Translations under genes and position numbers: made by a program
Shown: positions 7,016-14,101 of the stretch, one piece after another
Layout: the number at the start of each line of letters is the position of its first letter
Numbering within the stretch: position 1 is the stretch's first letter
The notes under the pieces: generated by a model
The model's input: the letters and a program-made list of their open reading frames with translations, nothing else
The model's database searches: none
What the model was told of the DNA's origin: nothing
DNA from: DATKZS01 sp035527835 [NCBI: bacterium]
GTDB lineage: Bacteria > RBG-13-61-14
Reading direction: 5' to 3'
NCBI GenBank assembly: GCA_035527835.1
Contig: DATKZS010000240.1
Location: forward strand, 1 to 20,049
DNA length: 20,049 nucleotides

Positions 7016-7552
7016 ATGGCGAAAAGAAATTTAAAGGACTTGGCAAAGCTCTCGGCCGGAGAGCTCGAGGAAATTTTTCAAAAGGGCAAGACGCCGGACC
7101 CGGCCAAGCTGGTGGACTGGGAGTTCAAGGGGTACAACGTCCCGTTTTTCGCGAAGCTCCTGGGCATCAAGAAGTTCAAGAAGGGGTTTTACCGGAAGGG
7201 CGATGAGTTCTGGGGCTATAACATCCCACAGTACCAGAACTCGATAGACGAGCCGTGGCGGTGCAAGCCGGTGGACCATAACCCCAAGCGCTTCGGCTTT
7301 TTCTCGGTCAAGGCCGTGCGGACCGAGATGAAGGAGAACAAGGAGCCGGGCGCTCTGATCCTGAATTACGCCGACGGCAAGAACTGGCTGTGGGAGGGCA
7401 GCTTCCTGCGCGACTACGTGAAGCAGGTTGATGCGGACAACTACGACCTGTACCTGGGCAAGGCCTATACCGCGGTGGGCCCGGCGCGGATCATCCCGAG
7501 CTTCTTCATCATCGAGCGCGACCGCAAGGCCCCGACCGAGGTCATCCGGTGA
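7016..7552 (+). CDS. Conserved-looking protein of unknown function, aromatic-rich
   Basis: 178 residues, not recognised as a named family. A short charged helix (about 1-30, lysine-rich) is followed by a domain rich in Trp, Tyr and Phe: DWEFKGYNVPFF, FWGYNIPQYQNS, RFGFFSVKAVR, LILNYADGKNWLWEG, DNYDLYLGKAYTAVGPARIIPSFFIIERDRK. Alternating strands and the final GPARIIPSFFIIER look like a small beta-barrel or ligand-binding fold, but that is only an impression. There is no signal peptide or membrane span. ATG 7016 is preferred over the adjoining GTG 7013 because GGGGGTG lies five bases upstream. Codon use and GC content match the neighbours, and the following outer-membrane gene begins 17 bases after its stop, so they are probably co-transcribed. 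Function is unassigned. Confidence 0.75.
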   Translation: MAKRNLKDLAKLSAGELEEIFQKGKTPDPAKLVDWEFKGYNVPFFAKLLGIKKFKKGFYRKGDEFWGYNIPQYQNSIDEPWRCKPVDHNPKRFGFFSVKAVRTEMKENKEPGALILNYADGKNWLWEGSFLRDYVKQVDADNYDLYLGKAYTAVGPARIIPSFFIIERDRKAPTEVIR

Positions 7553-7569
7553 GCGGGCCGGAATAGAGG

Positions 7570-8388
7570 ATGATGATCTCAGACCGCGGCAAGCGACGCT
7601 TCCCCGCAGCGCTCATCTTGATGGCCCTGCTCTGGCTGTTCCCGGCCGCGCCGGGCCGGGCGGAACCGGCGCCGCCTCCAACTCCACCAGCGCCCGCCAA
7701 GGGGCCGGCCGGCGCCCTCACCGGCCGGCCCCGGGCCCGCTCCACCTCCCGGTTCGAGGCCGGGGCCAACGGCACGCAGGGCAATTCCGAGACCTTTGAC
7801 TCTCTGGCCGCGTTCAAGTCGGATGGCAGGACGGAGGCCATGCGCATCAAGCTCGACGCCCGTTACTGTTATGGTTCCAAAGGCGACCAGATCACCCGCA
7901 ACGAGTACACCATCGGTGTTTTCAACGAGTGGTTCCTGCCGGAGTCTCGATGGTCGTTGTTCATCCAGGCCCGCTACGACTGGGACGCGTTCGAGTCCTG
8001 GTTCGGCAGGGTTTCCACCGCACTGGGCGTGGGCTATAAGTTCATTGACCTGCCGCGGCTCACGGCAGTCGGCCGGGTCGGCGCGGGTCACATCCGCGAG
8101 TACGGATCGGAGCTGACCCAGTCGCGGCCGGAATGCCTTGCCAGCACAGAGCTTGACTGGACCATCTCCGACCAGCAGAAATTCTCGGCGGACGCCACTT
8201 ACTACCCCGACCTGGATCGGCCCCGCATCTACCGCGTGGTTTCCTCGACGGCCTATACCGCGAAAATCAGCGCGGCGGGCAGGCTGAGCCTCAAGGTCGG
8301 CGCCCATAACGAGTACCAGTCGGAAGTGGACCCCGGCTTCGAGCACAATGACTTGAAATATTACGCATCGCTGGTTATAGATTTTTAA
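7570..8388 (+). CDS. DUF481-type outer-membrane beta-barrel protein
   Basis: 272 residues. A signal peptide (basic RGKRR, hydrophobic 11-27, likely cleavage after GRA at 31) and a Pro/Ala-rich linker (about 32-50) lead into a DUF481 domain. GANGTQGNSETFDSLAAF corresponds to the family's opening strand. IKLDARYCYGSKGDQITRNEYTIGVFNEWFL and WSLFIQARYDWDAFESWFGRVSTALGVGYKF are typical amphipathic strands with alternating aromatics. The chain ends in Phe (SLVIDF), as expected for Bam-inserted outer-membrane proteins. DUF481 proteins (for example YdiY) have no firmly established function. Tandem ATGs lie at 7570 and 7573 with only a weak GAGG before them. Together with the 17-base upstream gap this suggests the second gene of an operon, with MscS 48 bases further on. 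It supports a diderm host. Confidence 0.85.
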   Translation: MMISDRGKRRFPAALILMALLWLFPAAPGRAEPAPPPTPPAPAKGPAGALTGRPRARSTSRFEAGANGTQGNSETFDSLAAFKSDGRTEAMRIKLDARYCYGSKGDQITRNEYTIGVFNEWFLPESRWSLFIQARYDWDAFESWFGRVSTALGVGYKFIDLPRLTAVGRVGAGHIREYGSELTQSRPECLASTELDWTISDQQKFSADATYYPDLDRPRIYRVVSSTAYTAKISAAGRLSLKVGAHNEYQSEVDPGFEHNDLKYYASLVIDF

Positions 8389-8436
8389 AGACGGCGATCG
8401 GACGCCGCAAGACAAAAAACCGGTGAGGAGGATGCC

Positions 8437-9318
8437 ATGATCAACAAGTTGACCGAACTGGCTAGGCAATACTCGGACCAGATGATCAAGTGGGCGCTGG
8501 CGCACGGCATGCGCGTGGTCCTGATCATCGTCATTTTCGCGGTGCTGTTCTTACTTCTCCGCTTCGCGTTGCGGCGGTTCATCAAGTTTTACCTGCAGCG
8601 GGAGGAGGAGGGGTCGGAGAAGGAGAAGCGGGTACATACCATGACCCGAGTGCTGAGCGTCCTGGGCGCGATCATCCTGTTCGTTACCGGAGCCATGATG
8701 GTGGTCGGCGAGGTGGGCATAGACATCAAGCCGGTGATAATGTCCGTGGGCATCGGGGGCGTGGCGCTCGGCTTCGGCGCGCAGAGCCTGGTCAAGGACG
8801 TGATCTCCGGATTTTTCATCCTGTTCGAGGACCAGCTCCGGGTCGGCGACGTGGTGCAGGCCGCCGGGCAAGGAGGCGTGGTCGAGTCGGTCGGGCTCCG
8901 GGTGCTGGTGCTCCGCGACCTGGCCGGGAACCGCATCATCATCCCCAACGGCGAGATCAAGGCAGTGGTCAACATGACCTACGAGTACTCGCGCTACGTC
9001 TTCGACATTGGGGTGGCCTACAAGGAGGACGTGGACCGGGTGATCGAGGTGGTGAAAAAAGTCGGCGCCGGCCTGTCCGCGGACCCGGCCTATAAAAACG
9101 ATATCCGGGAGCCGCTGGAGGTTTTGGGCCTGGACCGCTTCGACGACTCGGCGGTGGTGATCAAGGCGCGCATCACCACCCGGCCGATCAAGCAGTGGGT
9201 GGTGGGCCGCGAGTTCAACCGGAGGCTCAAGAAGGCATTTGACGAGGCGGGAATCGAGATACCATTCCCCCACCGCACCATTTATTACGGCGACGCGCCC
9301 AAGCCGGCCGCGAATTGA
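8437..9318 (+). CDS. Small-conductance mechanosensitive channel, MscS family
   Basis: 293 residues, the standard length of E. coli-type MscS (about 286). Three membrane segments are visible: about 25-47, about 72-92 and the pore-lining 97-130. The last has the Gly/Ala-rich pattern VGIGGVALGFGAQSLVKDVISGFFILFEDQ, which is the family hallmark. The beta domain follows (VGDVVQAAGQGGVVESVGLRV, then GNRIIIPNGEIK), and a C-terminal cytoplasmic vestibule domain ends with GIEIPFPHRTIYYGD. It releases solutes from the inner membrane during hypo-osmotic shock. A strong GAGGAGG lies 6 bases before the ATG at 8437. It is probably the last gene of a three-gene unit with 7016-7552 and DUF481; a repeat block follows it. 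Identification is firm. Confidence 0.96.
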   Translation: MINKLTELARQYSDQMIKWALAHGMRVVLIIVIFAVLFLLLRFALRRFIKFYLQREEEGSEKEKRVHTMTRVLSVLGAIILFVTGAMMVVGEVGIDIKPVIMSVGIGGVALGFGAQSLVKDVISGFFILFEDQLRVGDVVQAAGQGGVVESVGLRVLVLRDLAGNRIIIPNGEIKAVVNMTYEYSRYVFDIGVAYKEDVDRVIEVVKKVGAGLSADPAYKNDIREPLEVLGLDRFDDSAVVIKARITTRPIKQWVVGREFNRRLKKAFDEAGIEIPFPHRTIYYGDAPKPAAN

Positions 9319-9340
9319 GACCTCCATCAGGAGATTTTTT

Positions 9341-9626
9341 TCGCACAAAGGCACAGAGTTCCCAGCGCGGCCCTTGGCCGCAACCAAAACATGGTCTTGG
9401 CGGTTTCATTGAAACCATGAAAAGATTTTTTGACAGGATTTACAGGATTTACAGGATAGAAGAAGATCGGGTTACATTTTCCGAGGATCCTGTAAATCCT
9501 GTTAATCCTGTCAAAAAATAGCTCGAACATCTAAAAGTGCAAAGAAATTTATGCATCTTGCATGTTAGTAGTACAGAGATTAATTCATCTCTTGTTTATC
9601 TCCGTGATCTCTGTGTCTCTGTGCGA
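9341..9626. repeat. Nested inverted-repeat block between mscS and fmt
   Basis: The 376-base gap between mscS and fmt has no gene. Outer arms 9341-9358 and 9609-9626 are inverted repeats matching at 16 of 18 bases (TCGCACA...CACAGAG). Inside are GCGGCC/GGCCGC around CTT (9367-9381), GGTTTC/GAAACC around ATT (9402-9416) and the large 32-nt-arm hairpin listed separately. This is the same layered plan as the block after the ABC gene, but with different repeat units. No promoter for fmt is obvious within it. Confidence 0.8.
9426..9518. repeat. 32-bp-arm hairpin of TACAGGATT units
   Basis: Arm 9426-9457 and the reverse complement of 9487-9518 agree at 31 of 32 positions, separated by 29 bases. Each arm is three copies of the 9-nt unit TACAGGATT ending in a run of six T (or A). 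On either strand the RNA would form a very stable hairpin followed by about six U, so it could work as a bidirectional intrinsic terminator after mscS. Confidence 0.85.
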
Positions 9627-9694
9627 GATCAAATGGCCGATGAACAGGGTTCATCGTGGAATAATGTTATTCACCTATTGATCGGAGCAAGTGC

Positions 9695-10627
9695 ATGCGC
9701 GTGATTTTCATGGGTACTCCCGAATTCGCCGTACCTGCCTTGCGGGCGCTGGTCCGGGCGGGACACGAGGTGCCGCTTACGGTGACGCAGCCGGACCGGC
9801 CGCGGGGCAGGAAGGCGGCGCCGGCGCCGCCGCCGGTGAAGACCGTGGCGCGCGAGATGGGCCTTGCCGTGACCCAGCCGGAGCGGATGACCGAGCCCGG
9901 CGTGCTCGAGACCTTGCGGGACGCGCGGCCCGACGCCATCGTGGTCGTGGCCTTCGGGCACATCCTGCGCCGCGAGGTCCTGGCCCTGCCGCCGCGGGGC
10001 TGCATCAACGGCCACGCCTCCCTCCTGCCCCGCTACCGCGGCGCGGCGCCCATCCAGTGGGCCATCGCCAACGGGGAAACGGTCACCGGCGTGACCACCA
10101 TGCTTATGACCGAGGGCCTGGACTCCGGCCCCATCCTGCTCCAGCGCGAGCTCGCCATCGCTCCCGACGACACCGGCGGATCGCTCCATGACAAGCTGGC
10201 GCCAATGGCCGCCGAGCTGATCGTGGAAACCCTGGCCGGACTCGCCGCCGCCACCATCGTCCCCAATCCCCAGGACCACGCGCTTACCACCTACGCGCCC
10301 ATGCTCAAGAAGGAGGACGGTAAAATTGACTGGGCCATGCCCGCGGCCTCCCTCGCCCTGTTCGTGCGCGCGTTCGATCCCTGGCCCGGGACCTACACCT
10401 TCATGCACGGCGCGCAGTTGAAAATCACTAAAGCGGGGGTGGGAGGCGGAAGAAAAGAAGGAACGCCCGGGACCGTGCTCGCCGCGGACAAGGATGGGAT
10501 CGTGGTGGCATGTGGTGAAGGCTCGCTGTCCATCCTGGAATTGCAGCCGGCCGGAAAGCGCCGGATGAAGGCCGCGGAGTTCCTGGCCGGCCATCCCCTC
10601 CATCCGGGCGATCGGCTGGGGGTATAA
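9695..10627 (+). CDS. fmt: Methionyl-tRNA formyltransferase
   Basis: 310 residues, the normal length. It transfers a formyl group from 10-formyl-tetrahydrofolate to Met-tRNA(fMet), making the initiator tRNA. VIFMGTPEFAVPAL (3-16) opens the Rossmann-like N-terminal domain. INGHASLLPRYRGAAPIQWAI (104-124) carries catalytic Asn105 and His107, and MTEGLDSGPIL carries catalytic Asp143. The C-terminal OB-like tRNA-binding domain starts near 205 (DWAMPAASLALFVRAFDPWPG) and ends with the RRMKAAEFLAG motif. GGAG lies 9 bases before the ATG. The usual partner def (peptide deformylase) is not next to it; a repeat block precedes it and an exported helical protein follows, so it appears to be a single-gene unit. 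Identification is firm. Confidence 0.97.
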   Translation: MRVIFMGTPEFAVPALRALVRAGHEVPLTVTQPDRPRGRKAAPAPPPVKTVAREMGLAVTQPERMTEPGVLETLRDARPDAIVVVAFGHILRREVLALPPRGCINGHASLLPRYRGAAPIQWAIANGETVTGVTTMLMTEGLDSGPILLQRELAIAPDDTGGSLHDKLAPMAAELIVETLAGLAAATIVPNPQDHALTTYAPMLKKEDGKIDWAMPAASLALFVRAFDPWPGTYTFMHGAQLKITKAGVGGGRKEGTPGTVLAADKDGIVVACGEGSLSILELQPAGKRRMKAAEFLAGHPLHPGDRLGV

Positions 10628-10665
10628 GCACTGAGATCCACATCAAGGTCCTGGTAAAAAGAGGG

Positions 10666-10694
10666 CCGCGGATGAACGCCGATGGACGCAGATA
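10666..10694. repeat. Solitary, decayed GCAGATGAAC repeat arm
   Basis: This stretch matches the arm of the 14002-14084 hairpin at about 25 of 28 positions (three units, one substitution in each), but no reverse-complement partner lies in the 139-base gap between fmt and the next gene. It looks like a degenerate half-element of the same family. Confidence 0.6.
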
Positions 10695-10766
10695 CATCTA
10701 ATCATGTATGTTGCTCTATAGAGCCTTGCCATTGGATTTGCAGTCAAGAAGCAAGGAGGAATGACC

Positions 10767-11603
10767 ATGCCTAGAGGAAAATTTGCGGGAGTAATGGGCG
10801 CTGCGCTTGCCGGCCTATTGCTCGTGGCCTTGTCCATAAACTCTCCGCGGGCCCAGAACCAGGACGCCGGATCCCAGGCCGGCAAGCTCTACGGCCAGGC
10901 CATGGCCATGCTCAAGGACAGCCTCGATAACAAGACCATCACCCAGGCCCTCGCGCTCCTGGAAAAGGCGGCGGAGCTCGACCCGGATAGCGAGGAAACC
11001 TGGACCCAGATCGCCTGGCGCCACTGGATGCTGGGCGACGACATGCCCAAGTCGAGCGGCGACGAGAAGCAGGCGCGGCTCAAGCTGTTCGAGAAGGGCA
11101 TGGCCGCGGCCGAAAAGGCCATGGCGCTGAACCCGCGCAGCGTGGGCGGCCTGTACTGGTACACCGTGAACATGGCGGCGGCCGGCGAGATGCGCGGCAT
11201 CCTCTCCAGCCTCTCCATGGCCGGCACGCTCTTCGGCAACATGAGCCGCGTGGACCGGCGCGACCCGTATTACCTTTACGGCGCCACGCGGCGGTTCGGC
11301 TCCGAGGTCTTTGTGCGCGTGCCCGCCTTCCTCACCGCGCAGTTCGGATTCAAGCCCGAGTACATCGAGGAAGACCTCCAGATGAACATCGAAAAATGGC
11401 CCAACTACTTCGACAACTACGTCTTCCTCGCCCGCGTTTACCTGTGGGAGAAGAACGGGCAAACGGCACTCGAACCCCTCGACTACGTCCTCTCCCACGA
11501 CCCGGCCTCCATGCCCGAGGAGAGGGCCGAGAACCTGAGGCAGCAAGGCACCGCGCGGCTGCTGTGGAAGGAGATCACGGGCAAGGAGTATCCGGCAAGG
11601 TGA
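10767..11603 (+). CDS. Exported helical-repeat (TPR-like) protein of unknown function
   Basis: 278 residues. An N-terminal signal peptide or anchor (basic MPRGK, hydrophobic about 8-23, possible cleavage after PRA at 29) is followed by an all-helical protein. ITQALALLEKAAELDPDSEETWTQIAWRHWMLGD reads as one clear TPR unit, then FEKGMAAAEKAMALNPRSVGGLYWYTVNMAAAGEMRGI as a second. The C-terminal part, with YYLYGATRRFGSEVFVRVPAF, WPNYFDNYVFLARVYLWEKNGQTALEPLDYVLSHDP, is compatible with a third. The layout loosely recalls TRAP-associated TatT-type periplasmic TPR proteins, but no TRAP genes are near, so that is only a suggestion. Start choice: GGAGG (10755-10759) is seven bases before ATG 10767 but one base before ATG 10761, so 10767 is used. 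Probably periplasmic, with a scaffold or binding role. It converges with the next minus-strand gene, 21 bases away. Confidence 0.75.
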   Translation: MPRGKFAGVMGAALAGLLLVALSINSPRAQNQDAGSQAGKLYGQAMAMLKDSLDNKTITQALALLEKAAELDPDSEETWTQIAWRHWMLGDDMPKSSGDEKQARLKLFEKGMAAAEKAMALNPRSVGGLYWYTVNMAAAGEMRGILSSLSMAGTLFGNMSRVDRRDPYYLYGATRRFGSEVFVRVPAFLTAQFGFKPEYIEEDLQMNIEKWPNYFDNYVFLARVYLWEKNGQTALEPLDYVLSHDPASMPEERAENLRQQGTARLLWKEITGKEYPAR

Positions 11604-11624
11604 GGGAATTTTTCAGGACTTAAG

Positions 11625-12395
11625 TTATGAGCGCGGCTTTTCCCCCGCTTCTTTTATGAAGGCTCTGAAGATGGCGCCCTGTTCGGGAAAGCCCGGGTAG
11701 AGCGCTTCCGGGTGCCATTGCACGCCAACCATGAAGCGGTGGCGCTCGACGGCGATGGCCTCGATCACGCCGTCTTGCGAAGTCCCGCAGAGTCTGGTTC
11801 CTTCCCCCACATTTTTCACTGCCTGGTGGTGGGTGCTGTTGACGCGGAGCTTGAGCGGCAGCGCGGTTTTCTTCAAGGCCATGATGCGGTGGAGGATGGT
11901 GCCGGGCGCGATGGTGACGGCATGGGCCGGCCGCGTCCTTTTTGTTTTCTGCTGGTGCTCGAGCGCGCGGGGCACCTCTTTTTTGATGTCCTGGTACAGA
12001 GACCCGCCGAAGGTCACGGCCATGATCTGCATGCCGCCGCAGATGCCCAGCACCGGCTTGTTTTGTTTCACGGCTTCCACGATGAGCGCGCGCTCGAACA
12101 AGCTGCGGTCCGGCTTGAGCACGCCGATCCCGGGCCCGGATTTTTCGCCGTAGTATTCGGGCGGCACGTCAAAGCCGCCGCCGGTGAGGAGGATACCGTC
12201 GAGGCGGGCGACGAATTCACGGACCAGGGAGAGGTCGGTGGTGATGGGCAGGATGAGCGGCATGGCGCCGTGGTCGCTGATGGCCCGGGGGTAGCGGTCC
12301 CACAGGTACAGGAACCTCTGTCCCCTGGCCGCCGGCCGGAGCTTTGAGCCGTCGTCCATGTCGGGCGTGAGCCCGATCATCACCCGCTTTCTCAC
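11625..12395 (-). CDS. Class I glutamine-amidotransferase-like hydrolase (peptidase C26, PuuD type)
   Basis: 256 residues. LDGILLTGGGFDVPPEYYGE (65-84), LGICGGMQIMAVTFGGSLYQD (116-136, nucleophile Cys119) and GVQWHPE (224-230, His228 and Glu230) give the complete Cys-His-Glu triad. VNSTHHQAVKNVGEG (185-199) is typical of the C26 family, which hydrolyses gamma-glutamyl amides such as gamma-glutamyl-GABA. The DVPP loop is where PuuD-like enzymes bind substrate. The start is GTG 12395, which overlaps the upstream stop (GTGA) and has GGAGG five bases before it; a longer reading frame extends into the upstream gene and is rejected. Translational coupling to the D-aminoacylase suggests a shared pathway, perhaps breaking down D-amino-acid or gamma-glutamyl compounds such as peptidoglycan fragments. 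That is inference. No polyamine-pathway genes are near, so a PuuD role is not supported by context. Confidence 0.88.
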   Translation of the reverse strand: MRKRVMIGLTPDMDDGSKLRPAARGQRFLYLWDRYPRAISDHGAMPLILPITTDLSLVREFVARLDGILLTGGGFDVPPEYYGEKSGPGIGVLKPDRSLFERALIVEAVKQNKPVLGICGGMQIMAVTFGGSLYQDIKKEVPRALEHQQKTKRTRPAHAVTIAPGTILHRIMALKKTALPLKLRVNSTHHQAVKNVGEGTRLCGTSQDGVIEAIAVERHRFMVGVQWHPEALYPGFPEQGAIFRAFIKEAGEKPRS

Positions 12396-13981
12396 GCGCC
12401 CCTCCGGAGCACCCGGCCCGCGCGCTCGCCGGTGAGCTCGCCGCGCTCGACCGATATTTTTCCGTTGACCACCACCATCGCGATGCCTTCGGGATACGAC
12501 TGCGGCTTTTCGTAAGTGGCGGTGTCGCGCACGGCGGCGGGGTCGAAGAGGACGAGGTCCGCGCACATTCCCTCCCGGATCACGCCGCGGTCCTTGATGC
12601 CGAGGACGGCGCAGGGGTCAAAGGTCATCTTCTTCACCGCGGCCTCGAGGGTGAGCCAGCCCTTTTCGCGCACCACCCATCCGAGCATTCGCGGCATGGT
12701 GCCGTAGGCCCGCGGGTGCGGCTTGCCCTCCGACAAGAAGCCCTGGTGCGAGCGCACGGCCGCGTCCGAGCCGACCATGACCCAGTCCTTCTGATAGATG
12801 CGCTGCAGGTTGCCGGCGGACATGGTGTGATAGGTGGCGGCCACGCGGTCCTTGGCCCGGATGGTGAGGTCGCACACGAAGTCGAGCGGGTCCATGCCGG
12901 CCTCCTTCGCGGCATCCGCCACCGGCTGGCCCTCGTGGCGGGACAGCTCTTCATGGAAGACCTGCGAGATCACGATCCGGTCCCAGCGGTCGCCGTGCTC
13001 GTCGGTGCGTTCGAGCTCGCGCCTCATCTTGTCCCGCACCGCGCTGTCCGCGAGCCGGGCGAAGAACGCCTCCTTGCCGCCCTCGAACACCCATTCAGGA
13101 AGCGCCGCCGAAAGCTGGGTGAAGCTCGCGAGATACGGATAGCGGTCCGCGGTGATGGCCACGCCCTGATCGCGCGCCTGCTCGATCGCGTCGAACACGC
13201 GCTGGAGCTTGCCCCAGTTCCGGGTCCCCGACGTCTTCAGGTGGCTGATCTGGAAACGGGCCTCCGCCCGCCGCGCGATCGCGATGGATTCATTCACCGC
13301 CTCCACCACCCGGTCGCCCTCGCTGCGCATGTGCGAGCTCACGATCCCGCCCAAGGCCGCGGCCTCCCGCCCGCAGGCCGCGATCTCGTCAAGGCCCGCA
13401 AAACAGCCGGGCGGGTAGATCAGGCCCATGCTCATGCCGAACGCGCCCGCTTCCATGCCGGCGCGCACCATGGCCCGCATCTCCGCGAGCTTTTCCGGGG
13501 AAGGCGGCAGGGCGGTGTATAGTCCGGCGCTGGCGCGCACGGTGTTGAAGCCGACGAGGGGCGCGTAGTTGATGGCGGGCCGGGCCTGTTCCATGCGGGA
13601 GAGGAACTGGTCAAAGGTCTCGAAGTCCACGTCGAAGTTGTAGAGGTCCTTGTGGCTCTGCTTGCGGTCCTCGGCCACCGAGCCCTGCACCGGCGCCGCG
13701 GAGTAGCCGCAGTTGCCGCCGACCTCGGTCGTGATCCCCTGCTTCACCTTGCCCTCGGCCGAGGGAAGGATGAGGAGAAAATAATCGGAGTGGCCGTGCA
13801 TGTCCACGAAGCCCGGCGCGAGCGCGAGGCCCCGCGCCTCCACGGTCCGCGCCGCGTTCCAGCCCGCGAGATCGCCCACGGCCTCGATGCGGCCGCCCGT
13901 GACCGCCACGTCGGCCGCGAAGCCCGGCCGACCGGCGCCGTCAATGACGAAGGCGTGCTTGAATAATAATTCCGGGTTCAT
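12392..13981 (-). CDS. N-acyl-D-amino-acid deacylase (D-aminoacylase), amidohydrolase superfamily
   Basis: 529 residues, close to the known D-aminoacylases (about 480-540). They release D-amino acids from N-acyl-D-amino acids using a zinc centre. GFVDMHGHSDYF (57-68) carries the His62-x-His64 metal pair, VGGNCGYSAAP holds the family's cysteine metal ligand (Cys91), SSHMRSEGD and FQISHLKTSG supply further His ligands, and VGSDAAVRSHQ provides the catalytic Asp near the C-terminus. The N-terminal small beta domain (MNPELLFKHAFVIDGAGRPG) and C-terminal GMCADLVLFDPAAVRDTATYEKP are standard for the fold. A dihydroorotase or hydantoinase is less likely given the Cys ligand. The start is the only ATG near the domain edge; no Shine-Dalgarno is seen. 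The hairpin at 14002-14084 lies just upstream, so promoter elements, if any, sit in or beyond it. Coupled to the C26 hydrolase. Confidence 0.92.
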   Translation of the reverse strand: MNPELLFKHAFVIDGAGRPGFAADVAVTGGRIEAVGDLAGWNAARTVEARGLALAPGFVDMHGHSDYFLLILPSAEGKVKQGITTEVGGNCGYSAAPVQGSVAEDRKQSHKDLYNFDVDFETFDQFLSRMEQARPAINYAPLVGFNTVRASAGLYTALPPSPEKLAEMRAMVRAGMEAGAFGMSMGLIYPPGCFAGLDEIAACGREAAALGGIVSSHMRSEGDRVVEAVNESIAIARRAEARFQISHLKTSGTRNWGKLQRVFDAIEQARDQGVAITADRYPYLASFTQLSAALPEWVFEGGKEAFFARLADSAVRDKMRRELERTDEHGDRWDRIVISQVFHEELSRHEGQPVADAAKEAGMDPLDFVCDLTIRAKDRVAATYHTMSAGNLQRIYQKDWVMVGSDAAVRSHQGFLSEGKPHPRAYGTMPRMLGWVVREKGWLTLEAAVKKMTFDPCAVLGIKDRGVIREGMCADLVLFDPAAVRDTATYEKPQSYPEGIAMVVVNGKISVERGELTGERAGRVLRRGA

Positions 13982-14001
13982 CGTTTTAAAGGGTAAATTT
14001 T

Positions 14002-14084
14002 AGCCGCAGATGAACGCAGATGAACGCAGATAAGAAATTATCTTTTTTAAATTAATCTGCGTTCATCTGCGTTCATCTGCGGCT
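14002..14084. repeat. Perfect 30-bp hairpin of GCAGATGAAC units
   Basis: Arms 14002-14031 and 14055-14084 are perfectly complementary over 30 bases, with a 23-base AT-rich loop. Each arm holds three units of the 10-mer GCAGATGAAC after AGCC. It lies in the 120-base gap between thiC (ending) and the D-aminoacylase gene (starting), both on the minus strand, so it could separate the two transcripts or protect the thiC mRNA end. Confidence 0.95.
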
Positions 14085-14101
14085 CATTTTTTGACTGCCG
14101 C

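Noticed and set aside
12396-12566. Long N-terminal extension of the C26 hydrolase
   Set aside because: It lies entirely within the D-aminoacylase gene, is Arg-rich shadow sequence, and a GTG with a good Shine-Dalgarno exists at 12395.
14002-14084. CRISPR-like array
   Set aside because: Units are only 7-10 nt, directly joined, and lie in inverted pairs. There are no unique spacers of about 30 nt and no cas genes. The same holds for 18507-18587 and 19181-19326.
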